The notes under the pieces: model-generated
Database searches by the model: none
What the model was told of the DNA's origin: nothing
The model's input: only the letters and a program-made list of their open reading frames with translations
Program-made: the position numbers and the translations under genes
Shown here: one piece after another, positions 7,878 to 15,800 of the stretch
Layout: each line of letters starts with the position of its first letter
Position numbering within the stretch: the stretch's first letter is position 1
Source of the DNA: Streptomyces narbonensis
GTDB taxonomy: Bacteria > Actinomycetota > Actinomycetes > Streptomycetales > Streptomycetaceae
NCBI RefSeq assembly: GCF_014649015.1
Contig: NZ_BMSF01000018.1
Location: 83,905-147,904 of the forward strand
DNA length: 64,000 nucleotides
Direction of reading: 5' to 3'

Positions 7878-8837
7878 ATGGTGATCAGCGCGCACCCTTT
7901 CCGGCGGACCCTAGGGGCCGCTCTCGTCGTCGCAGCCCTCGCCTCCGCCGCCACGGCCTGCTCCGACTCCGGGCCTGCCGGGCCTGCCGGGCCAGCCGGG
8001 CCAGCCGGGGCCGAGCGCGAAGCCCCCGCGCCCGGCCCCGGCCAGCAGGGCCGGGCGCAGGCTCCGGGTTCGGCCGGCGCGCTCAACGCGTACGTCGAGA
8101 GGGTCCGTCAGCAGAAGGCCGCCCGCGCGCTCGCCGCCAAGAAGTGGGGCCTCGCCAAGACCCCGCTCGACGCGCCGGCCCCGCCGAAGGTCAAGCCGAA
8201 GATCACCACCCGGAAGGGGTTCGAGACGGACGGCGAGGGCCTGCCGCCCGTCTTCACCACCGTGCCGACCAAGGAGAAGGTCGTCTTCCTGACGATCGAC
8301 GACGGCGCGGAGAAGGACCCCGAGCTGCTGCGGATGATGAAGGACCTCCGCATCCCCTACAGCGCCTTCCTCAGCGACTACGTCGTCAAGGACGACTACG
8401 GCTACTTCGCGAGGATGCAGAAGTCGCTGGAGTCCGGGGTCGCCCTGCACAACCACACCCTCAACCACCGCTACCTGCCCGGACTCTCGTACAAGCAGCA
8501 GAAGCGCGAGATCTGCGGGATGCAGGACGTCATCGAGAAGCGGTTCGGCAAGCGGCCCCCGCTCTTCCGTCCGCCGTACGGCAACTACAACGAGGACACG
8601 CTGCGCGCCGCGAAGTCCTGCGGGGTCAAGGCGGTCCCGCTGTGGGCCTCCGAGGCCTTCCCCGACCACATGGAGTGGCGCGAGTGGGACCGGGACCTGC
8701 ATCCCGGCGACATCGTGCTCACCCACTTCCGGGGCAAGGGCGACTGGAAGGGCACGATGCCCGACATGATCCGGCGGGTCATGAACGTGATCACGGCCAA
8801 GGGATACGCGGTCGCGAAGCTCGAGGACTACGTGTGA
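7878..8837 (+). CDS. Polysaccharide deacetylase (NodB-domain) lipoprotein, copy 2
   Basis: 319 residues. The lipoprotein signal ends at Cys28 (SAATAC) and is followed by a collagen-like GPAGPAGPAGPAG linker and a helical segment. The NodB domain has D141-D142 (LTIDDG), H193/H197 (NHTLNH), LFRPPYGNYNE and LHPGDIVLTHF. It is clearly paralogous to the protein at 1689-2591 over the whole catalytic domain; only the linker differs (GPAG here, GEAG/GDAG there). It is an exported wall- or glycan-modifying esterase. The next lipoprotein gene overlaps its stop by GTGA. Confidence 0.88.
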   Translation: MVISAHPFRRTLGAALVVAALASAATACSDSGPAGPAGPAGPAGAEREAPAPGPGQQGRAQAPGSAGALNAYVERVRQQKAARALAAKKWGLAKTPLDAPAPPKVKPKITTRKGFETDGEGLPPVFTTVPTKEKVVFLTIDDGAEKDPELLRMMKDLRIPYSAFLSDYVVKDDYGYFARMQKSLESGVALHNHTLNHRYLPGLSYKQQKREICGMQDVIEKRFGKRPPLFRPPYGNYNEDTLRAAKSCGVKAVPLWASEAFPDHMEWREWDRDLHPGDIVLTHFRGKGDWKGTMPDMIRRVMNVITAKGYAVAKLEDYV

Positions 8838-9187
8838 CGCGAGGGTGGAGCGTGAACCGGCTGCGCCGGGCCGCGGCAGGCGCGGCGCTGGCCGGCGTCC
8901 TGCTCGCCGCCTCCGGCTGCGCCTCCTCGGTCGACCCGATCGAGCGGCTGGGGCGGAAGGCGGCGGAGCGGATGGGGACGCGGGACGGGGACGCGGGCGT
9001 GGACTCGACGACGATGGCGGAGGGCGCGGACTCGAAGACAGTGGCGGAGGGCGCGGACTCGAAGACAGTGGTGGAGGGCGCGGACTCGAAGACCGTGGTG
9101 GAGGGCGCGGACTCGACGGCCGTGGCGGAGGGCGCGACCGTGGCGGAGGGCGCGGAAGGGCGTACGGGAATCTCAGCGGGTCCCTGA
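8834..9187 (+). CDS. Small lipoprotein with 9-residue tandem repeats
   Basis: 117 residues from the GTG at 8834 (coupled to the deacetylase stop) or 111 from the GTG at 8852; both keep the signal peptide and the lipobox LLAASGC. The mature protein has a short helix and then about four and a half tandem copies of a 9-residue unit, VAEGADSKT, encoded by 27-bp repeats at about 9013-9160. It is probably an extended, acidic, disordered surface tether. It belongs to no family I know; repeat number is likely to vary between strains. Confidence 0.65.
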   Translation: MTRGWSVNRLRRAAAGAALAGVLLAASGCASSVDPIERLGRKAAERMGTRDGDAGVDSTTMAEGADSKTVAEGADSKTVVEGADSKTVVEGADSTAVAEGATVAEGAEGRTGISAGP

Positions 9188-9212
9188 GCCCCGCTCAGGC
9201 CACACCGGAGGG

Positions 9213-9641
9213 TCACCCTCCCGGGCACTCGCACGGCCCGCCCCCGCTGGTGCAGACGCACCGTGACGCGGACGGGGACGCCGGGGCCGTCGGCCCCGGC
9301 GGTGCGGGGTGCGCCCGCGCCCACTCCTGGATCCCGAAGGCCAGCGTGCCGATGCCGAGCAGCGCGGCCGCCAGGAACTGGCCCCCCGCGGTCCAGGGCA
9401 GGCCGCCGCGCAGCATGGCCCAGGCGAGCAGCAGGACGCCGGCCGTGACCGCCCCGAAGACCAGCACCGGCACCCAGTCCATCGGGGGAGGTCCGGCGGG
9501 GCGCGGGTCGTAGCTCCCGGCCCACCGCCGCATGCCCAGGGTGAAAGCGGCGATCAGGACGATCGCGCCCTCCAGGACGAGGAGGAGGACGCCGAACAGG
9601 GCGTCGCCGGCCGGGCGTACCGGGGGAGGGGAGGTCGTCAT
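9213..9641 (-). CDS. Small integral membrane protein with Cys-rich tail
   Basis: 142 residues with three predicted membrane helices (about residues 13-36, 57-78 and 87-106) connected by short polar loops. The C-terminus is Pro/Ala-rich and ends in a short cysteine cluster (CVCTSGGGPCEC). The family is not recognised with certainty; similar three-helix proteins are common in Streptomyces. It is convergent with the repeat lipoprotein, with only 25 bp between them. Confidence 0.65.
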   Translation of the reverse strand: MTTSPPPVRPAGDALFGVLLLVLEGAIVLIAAFTLGMRRWAGSYDPRPAGPPPMDWVPVLVFGAVTAGVLLLAWAMLRGGLPWTAGGQFLAAALLGIGTLAFGIQEWARAHPAPPGPTAPASPSASRCVCTSGGGPCECPGG

Positions 9642-9689
9642 GGCCGCACCGTCGTACGGAACCGCGGGGTCCGCCCCGGCGTTACCCGT

Positions 9690-9825
9690 ACCGAGACCGG
9701 AACGACGCGGGACCGGAACGACGCGACGCGTGGCGACGCGGGACCGGACCGGCGCGACGCGTGACCACGCGACCAGGGCGACGCGACCCGACGCGAGACG
9801 ACCCAGGGCGACGCGCGACAGCGTG
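9690..9825. repeat. Degenerate GACGCG-rich repeat tract
   Basis: About 135 bp between the membrane-protein gene and the groES promoter contain at least seven GACGCG hexamers and several GGACCGG variants, with no gene I would accept. The irregular spacing looks like a degenerate slippage tract rather than a designed operator array. It directly abuts the groESL1 regulatory region. Confidence 0.5.
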
Positions 9826-9828
9826 GAA

Positions 9829-9855
9829 TTGGCACTCCGCTTGACCGAGTGCTAA
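9829..9855. promoter_or_regulatory. CIRCE operator 1 (HrcA site) upstream of groES
   Basis: TTGGCACTC, nine bases, then GAGTGCTAA. This matches the CIRCE consensus TTAGCACTC-N9-GAGTGCTAA with one difference. It overlaps the -35 element, so bound HrcA would block RNA polymerase. Confidence 0.95.
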
Positions 9856-9868
9856 TCGCGGTCATAGT
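9841..9868 (+). promoter_or_regulatory. groESL1 promoter
   Basis: TTGACC at 9841-9846 as -35, a 16-base spacer and CATAGT at 9863-9868 as -10 give a good housekeeping-sigma promoter, with the start site expected near 9875. The two CIRCE operators cover the -35 region and the start site. Confidence 0.75.
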
Positions 9869-9875
9869 CTCGGCT

Positions 9876-9902
9876 CTGGCACTCCCCACTGGAGAGTGCC
9901 AA
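9876..9902. promoter_or_regulatory. CIRCE operator 2 (HrcA site) upstream of groES
   Basis: CTGGCACTC, nine bases, GAGTGCCAA. It is a second CIRCE copy placed at the predicted transcription start. Two tandem CIRCE elements before groESL1 are known from Streptomyces. Confidence 0.92.
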
Positions 9903-9999
9903 CACAGCGACGGGCAGGTCCGGCACCCGCGACGACGGATCCACCTGGTCGCCACCTCAGACAGTTGACCCCGTAATCTCCGAAGGGGGAGGTCGGATC

Positions 10000-10308
10000 G
10001 TGACGACCACCAGCTCCAAGGTTGCCATCAAGCCGCTCGAGGACCGCATTGTGGTCCAGCCGCTCGACGCCGAGCAGACCACCGCCTCTGGCCTGGTCAT
10101 CCCGGACACCGCGAAGGAGAAGCCCCAGGAGGGTGCTGTTCTCGCCGTGGGCCCGGGCCGCTTCGAGAACGGCGAGCGCCTGCCGCTCGACGTTCAGGTC
10201 GGCGACGTCGTGCTCTACAGCAAGTACGGCGGCACCGAGGTGAAGTACAACGGCGAGGAGTTCCTCGTCCTCTCGGCTCGCGACGTGCTCGCGATCATCG
10301 AGAAGTAA
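10000..10308 (+). CDS. groES: Co-chaperonin GroES
   Basis: 102 residues from the GTG at 10000, preceded by the strong Shine-Dalgarno AAGGGGGAGG. The sequence has the full GroES fold with the mobile loop (EQTTASGLVIPDTAKEKPQ), the GRFENG-type roof loop, and the ending YNGEEFLVLSARDVLAI. GroES caps the GroEL ring and releases folded substrate. It is the first gene of the CIRCE/HrcA-controlled operon with groEL1, which starts 111 bp downstream. Confidence 0.98.
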   Translation: MTTTSSKVAIKPLEDRIVVQPLDAEQTTASGLVIPDTAKEKPQEGAVLAVGPGRFENGERLPLDVQVGDVVLYSKYGGTEVKYNGEEFLVLSARDVLAIIEK

Positions 10309-10419
10309 TTCACCGAAGTATCTGAAGCAGATGCTTTGAGCTGCGCCCCTTGACCCCGCACAGGGCGTCCGGGGGCGCGGTTCGTTTCCACCCCATTCCG
10401 AGAGGGCTGAACCGCTCCC

Positions 10420-12048
10420 ATGGCGAAGATCCTGAAGTTCGACGAGGACGCCCGTCGCGCCCTTGAGCGCGGCGTCAACAAGCTTGCCGACACGGTGAAG
10501 GTGACGATCGGCCCCAAGGGTCGCAACGTCGTCATCGACAAGAAGTTCGGCGCCCCCACCATCACCAACGACGGTGTCACGATCGCCCGTGAGGTCGAGA
10601 TCGAGGACCCGTACGAGAACCTCGGCGCCCAGCTGGTGAAGGAGGTGGCGACCAAGACCAACGACATCGCGGGTGACGGCACCACCACCGCCACCGTGCT
10701 CGCCCAGGCCCTGGTCCGCGAGGGTCTGCGCAACGTCGCCGCCGGCGCCTCCCCGGCCGCCCTGAAGAAGGGCATCGACGCCGCCGTCAAGGCCGTCTCC
10801 GAGGAGCTCCTCGCCACCGCGCGCCCGATCGAGGACAAGTCCGACATCGCCGCCGTCGCCGCGCTCTCCGCGCAGGACCAGCAGGTCGGCGAGCTCATCG
10901 CCGAGGCGATGGACAAGGTCGGCAAGGACGGTGTCATCACCGTCGAGGAGTCCAACACCTTCGGCCTGGAGCTCGACTTCACCGAGGGCATGGCCTTCGA
11001 CAAGGGCTACCTGTCCCCGTACATGGTCACCGACCAGGAGCGTATGGAGGCCGTCCTCGACGACCCGTACATCCTGATCAACCAGGGCAAGATCTCCTCG
11101 ATCCAGGACCTGCTGCCCATCCTGGAGAAGGTCATCCAGGCCGGCGCCAGCAAGCCGCTGCTGATCATCGCCGAGGACGTCGAGGGCGAGGCCCTGTCGA
11201 CCCTGGTCGTCAACAAGATCCGTGGCACCTTCAACGCCGTGGCCGTCAAGGCCCCCGGCTTCGGCGACCGCCGCAAGGCGATGCTCGGCGACATGGCCAC
11301 CCTCACCGGTGCCACCGTCATCGCCGAGGAGGTCGGCCTCAAGCTCGACCAGGCCGGTCTGGACGTGCTGGGCACCGCCCGCCGCGTGACCATCGCCAAG
11401 GACTCCACCACCATCGTCGACGGTGGCGGCAACGCCGAGGACATCGCGGGCCGCGTCGGCCAGATCAAGGCCGAGATCGAGTCCACGGACTCCGACTGGG
11501 ACCGTGAGAAGCTCCAGGAGCGCCTCGCGAAGCTGGCCGGCGGCGTGTGCGTGATCAAGGTCGGCGCCGCCACCGAGGTGGAGCTGAAGGAGAAGAAGCA
11601 CCGTCTGGAGGACGCCATCTCCGCGACCCGCGCCGCGGTCGAGGAGGGCATCGTCTCCGGTGGTGGCTCCGCCCTGGTCCACGCCGTCAAGGTCCTCGAG
11701 GGCAACCTCGACAAGACCGGCGACGAGGCCACGGGTGTCGCGGTCGTCCGCCGCGCCGCCGTCGAGCCGCTGCGCTGGATCGCCGAGAACGCCGGCCTCG
11801 AGGGCTACGTCATCACCTCGAAGGTGGCGGAGCTCGACAAGGGCCAGGGCTTCAACGCCGCGACCGGCGAGTACGGCGACCTGGTCAAGGCCGGCGTCAT
11901 CGACCCGGTGAAGGTGACGCGCTCCGCCCTGGAGAACGCCGCCTCGATCGCCTCCCTCCTGCTCACCACCGAGACCCTCGTGGTGGAGAAGAAGGAAGAG
12001 GAGCCGGCGGACGCGGGCCACGGCCACGGCCACGGTCACTCGCACTGA
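10420..12048 (+). CDS. groEL1: Chaperonin GroEL1
   Basis: 542 residues, full GroEL length. The ATP-binding signature GDGTTTATVLAQ, the catalytic Asp region and the signature AAVEEGIVSGGGSALV are present. The tail is rich in His and Gly (AGHGHGHGHSH) instead of the GGM repeats of typical GroEL; this His tail is a known mark of the actinobacterial GroEL1 paralogue encoded with groES, as opposed to the GGM-tailed GroEL2 encoded elsewhere. It is expressed from the HrcA-regulated groES promoter and followed by a strong hairpin terminator. Confidence 0.98.
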   Translation: MAKILKFDEDARRALERGVNKLADTVKVTIGPKGRNVVIDKKFGAPTITNDGVTIAREVEIEDPYENLGAQLVKEVATKTNDIAGDGTTTATVLAQALVREGLRNVAAGASPAALKKGIDAAVKAVSEELLATARPIEDKSDIAAVAALSAQDQQVGELIAEAMDKVGKDGVITVEESNTFGLELDFTEGMAFDKGYLSPYMVTDQERMEAVLDDPYILINQGKISSIQDLLPILEKVIQAGASKPLLIIAEDVEGEALSTLVVNKIRGTFNAVAVKAPGFGDRRKAMLGDMATLTGATVIAEEVGLKLDQAGLDVLGTARRVTIAKDSTTIVDGGGNAEDIAGRVGQIKAEIESTDSDWDREKLQERLAKLAGGVCVIKVGAATEVELKEKKHRLEDAISATRAAVEEGIVSGGGSALVHAVKVLEGNLDKTGDEATGVAVVRRAAVEPLRWIAENAGLEGYVITSKVAELDKGQGFNAATGEYGDLVKAGVIDPVKVTRSALENAASIASLLLTTETLVVEKKEEEPADAGHGHGHGHSH

Positions 12049-12075
12049 CGCGTGTCCTAGCTCGTAGCTGACCAC

Positions 12076-12114
12076 CGAGGCCCGGTGCCCCCGTCGCGGG
12101 GGCACCGGGCCTCG
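12076..12114 (+). terminator. Terminator after groEL1
   Basis: A perfect 17-bp stem (12076-12092 with 12098-12114) closes a 5-nt loop GTCGC 28 bp after the groEL1 stop. There is no long T-run, as usual in Streptomyces. It also separates groEL1 from the convergent gene ending at 12132. Confidence 0.85.
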
Positions 12115-12131
12115 CTGCGTCTCCGTCCGTC

Positions 12132-12830
12132 TCACCCCTCCACGGCGCCGAGCTGCCCCATGAGCCCGAGCAGGTCGTACTGCCACCAGCCCTCGACGAT
12201 CTTCCCGTCGTCCCGGAAGCGGTGGATGACCGTGCCGGTCATGCTCACGTCCATGCCGGTCGGCTGAAGCCCCATGAAGTCGCCGGTGTGGCTGCCCCGC
12301 CACGTCCACCGGGTGCAGACCCGGTCGCCCTCGGCGATCTGGTCGTCGACGGTGAAGGCGAAGTCGAAGCCGCCCCGCCACATCTCCACCTCGCGCCGGA
12401 CGGCGTCCATGCCGATGACGTCCTGCTCGTTGGTCGGATCGTGGTCGTGGTAGCTCTCGGCCAGCACCTCGTCGAGCAGCGCCAGCTCCGGCTGGTCGGA
12501 GAACATCTCCATGAGCCGCCGGGCGTTGGTCTTGTACAGCGCCTCGTCCCGGACCACGTCCAGGTCGGTGAAGGTCGGCATCTCGTCACAGAGCGCGACC
12601 ATCTCCCGGAAGATCCGGTCGGTCTCGGGCAGCTGCGAGTTGCGCATGGCCACGTCGTACGAGGGGAACTCGACGATCTCCACGATGTGGGAGCCGTCGG
12701 AACGGTCCTTGCCGACGATGCTGTGGGTCGCCGTCCGTTTGCCCTCGGTCTGCTCGACCCACTGGTCCATGAGCCGGTTCAGGTCGTCCACCCGACTCGT
12801 CTTGCAGTCGATTATCTGTACGAAGGTCAT
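12132..12830 (-). CDS. SnoaL-like (ester cyclase family) protein with N-terminal ferredoxin-like domain
   Basis: 232 residues. Residues 1-95 (MTFVQIIDCKTSRVDDLNR, HIVEIVEFPSYD) resemble the dimeric alpha/beta barrel of small monooxygenase-like proteins. Residues 100-230 form a SnoaL/NTF2-like cone fold (ESYHDHDPTNEQDVIG, GDFMGLQPTGMDVSMTG, HRFRDDGKIVEGWWQYD), the same layout as polyketide ester cyclases and SnoaL-like hydrolases. No polyketide genes are nearby, so a biosynthetic role is not supported; a stress or detoxification protein is possible. Confidence 0.75.
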   Translation of the reverse strand: MTFVQIIDCKTSRVDDLNRLMDQWVEQTEGKRTATHSIVGKDRSDGSHIVEIVEFPSYDVAMRNSQLPETDRIFREMVALCDEMPTFTDLDVVRDEALYKTNARRLMEMFSDQPELALLDEVLAESYHDHDPTNEQDVIGMDAVRREVEMWRGGFDFAFTVDDQIAEGDRVCTRWTWRGSHTGDFMGLQPTGMDVSMTGTVIHRFRDDGKIVEGWWQYDLLGLMGQLGAVEG

Positions 12831-12876
12831 GGCGCCTCCCGACCCCGGTAGGACCCTTCCAGTCTAGGTTGGGTGC

Positions 12877-15800
12877 ATGGAGCGGGCAGGGGGAGAGCGG
12901 CGGGCGCCGATCACGGTCGAGAACGGGGCGGGCGTCGTCGTGATCGGCGACGGCAACCGGATCGGACCGCCGGAGCCGATCGCGGTGCGTTCCGCGTACC
13001 GGGAGCAGGTCCGCCGGATCGCCCCCGCGGAACTCGTCGACCGTAAGGCCGAGTTGGCGGAGCTCGCGGCGTTCTGCTCGGCCGACTCCGACCCCCTGTA
13101 TGCCTGGTGGCGCGCGGAGGCCTGGGCCGGAAAGACCGCGCTGCTCTCCTGGTTCGCCCTCAACCCACCGCCGGGCGTACGGATCGTCCCCTTCTTCATC
13201 ACGGCCCGCCTCGGCGCCCAGAACGACGTCGTCGCGTACGTGGACGTCGTCCTGGAGCAGCTGGCGGAACTGTCCGGCGAAGGCCTCCCCGCCCTCCTGA
13301 CCCCCGCCACCCGCGAGGCCCATCTGCTACGCCTGTACGCCTCGGCCGCCGCGGCCTGCGCCGCGCGCGGCGAGCGCCTGGTCCTCCTCGTCGACGGCCT
13401 GGACGAGGACCGGGGCGTGACGACGGGCCCGGACGCCCACTCGATCGCGAGCCTGCTGCCGCACGACCTCCGGGTGATCGTCTCGGGCCGCCTCAACCCG
13501 CCCCTCCCGGCCGACGTGCCGGAGAACCACCCGCTCCGGGACCCGGAGGCCGTACGGTTCCTGACCCCGTCCCCGAGGGCCCGCGCGATCCGGGCCGAGG
13601 CCGAGCGGGAACTGAAGTCCCTGCTGCTGTCGGGAGGTCTGGCGTACGAACTGCTGGGTCTGGTGACCGCGGCGGGCGGCGGTCTCACCGCCGACGACCT
13701 CGCCGAGCTGACCGGCGACGTGCCCTACCGGGTGCGGGACCTGCTCCGCACGGGTCTCGCGCGCACCTTCACGCTGCGCGGCGACGCCTGCCTGCTGGCG
13801 CACGAGGAACTGGCCGTTCGGGCACGGGAGATGCTCGGCGACCGGGAGCTCGACCGGTGGAGGAGCGCGCTGGGCGTCTGGGCCGGGACCTGGCGTGGCC
13901 GCGGCTGGCCCGAGGAGAGCCCGGCCTATCTGCTCCATGAGTACGTCCCGATGCTGCGCGCGGCCAGCGAGGTGGACCGGCTGGTGGGCTGCGCGCTGGA
14001 CGTCGTACGACATGACCGGTTGCTGGCCAGGACCGGCGCGGACGGGGTGGCGCTGGGGGAAGTGCGGGCCGCGGAGGCCGTGCTCGTGGCCGGGGATGAC
14101 CGGGCCGACCTGGTGACGGTGGCGCTGCGCTTGGCGTTCCACCGCGGGGAGCTGGAGCGCCGCAGCGGTGGAGTGCCGCCGGTGCTGGCAGCCGGGTGGG
14201 TCGGGGTCGGTGAGTTCGACCGGGCGGTGGGACTGGCGCGGAGCTTGGGGGGCCTGCCCACGGTCAAGGCGCTGTGCGCGATGGCGGCGCGGCTTCTGGA
14301 ACTCGGCGAGCGGGAGCGGGCCGTCGGACTGGCCGAGGACGCGGAGGCCGCGACCAGGGTGTTCCGGTCGGGGTACACGTACGACGAGGCCGCGAGGACC
14401 ACCACGATGCTGTGGATCGAGCTCGGCGCGTACGAGCGCGCCGCCGGACTGGTGCCGACGGTCGGGTCCGCCCGGCCCGAGGTCCTCCTGGCGCTGGTTC
14501 GCGCGTTGTGCGCGGCGGGGGAACACGCGTGGGCCCACGCCCTGGCCGGTGCGGAGCCCGATCGTTCCACCCGGGCCATGGCGGCGGCCGACATCGGTGA
14601 GTCGCTGATCCGGGCCGGGATCGCGGCTGGAGTGGGGGCCGTCCGCGTTCCGGTCGGTTACGTGCTGGGGGAGGTCGCGCTTCGTGTCTCGGTCGTGCTG
14701 AGCGACGCGGGGCGCCAGGAGCAGGCCGAGGCGGCTCTGCGCCTGGGAGAGGAGCGCGTCCACTGGGCGACCGACGCGATCACGACCAGCCGATTTGCAT
14801 GGCGGGAGCGGGTCGTCGCCCTTGTGGCGGCAGGGGATTTCGACGCGGCACGTGAGCACGCGCGCAAGGTGGGCCCGGATCTGTTCGCTGAGGTGCTGGC
14901 GGAGCGGGGCGAGCGGGAGCGTGCGCTGGCCGCGGCCGAGACGCTGGAAGCCACGAGCGCGGCGGGCGTGCGGGGCAGGCTCGCCCGGAGGCTGGCCTCG
15001 GCGGGCGAGGTCGAGGAGGCCTTGGCTCTCGCGGCCGGCTTGCCGGGGGACGCGGATTTCGGGGCGTGGGCGGCCATCGGCTCTGCCCTGATGGCGTCCG
15101 GCAGGCTGGACGGGGTGGCGGCGTTGGCCGACCGCCTCGTGGCCGGCGCCGCCGGAGTGCGGGTGCTGGGCGCCCTCATGCGGCGACTGGTCGAGGAGGG
15201 GCGGGTCGAGCGTGCCCGGGCCCTGATGGCCGAGAACCGGGACCCGGCGGTAGCCGTCGCTCTGGCGGACGCCCTTCATCGCGTCGGCCGCGTGACCGAG
15301 GCGCGGGAGCTGCTCGTGGAGGAGGAACGCAGGCATCGCGCGCCCACCCGTGCGGCCTTGGTCGGCGAACTCGCGTGGATCGCTCGTGCCGTGGGAACCG
15401 CCGGCCGACGCGAGACTGCGGCACGTCTTGTCCGGGCCATCGGTGACGACTGGATCCTCGACGTTCCGGCCGTCGTGTCCGCGATGCTGGGCGCGGGGCA
15501 GGCCGAGCGGGCCGAACGGTGTGCCCGGCGGGCCGACTCCTTCCACCTCGCCCCGCTGCTCTCCGAGGTCGCGGCGGCCTACGTGGCCGAAGGGGACTTC
15601 GACGGTGTCGACCGCCTGATCGGCCATCCCGCCACGCCGTCGTACGTGGTCGGGGCCGCGGCCGTCGCGTTCGCGCGGGCGGGTGCACGGTCGCGCGCGG
15701 CGGACCTCTTGTCCCGTCTCTCCCTTGCATCCGGCCTGGAGGCGAAGCGCGTCCTGATGGTGCTGCAGCTCGCTCGATCCGGGGAACGGGACGCGGCCCA

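Noticed and set aside
9638..9955. Small minus-strand frame over the groES promoter region
   Set aside because: It covers both CIRCE operators and the GACGCG tract and has no family-like composition or start signal.
9862..12381. Very long open frame on the minus strand opposite groES-groEL1
   Set aside because: It is a high-GC shadow frame: its translation is low-complexity (VGGG, LGDD runs) and the opposite strand codes for unmistakable GroES and GroEL.
12132..12830. SnoaL-like protein as sign of a polyketide cluster
   Set aside because: No polyketide synthase, tailoring or resistance genes are nearby; the fold is used widely.
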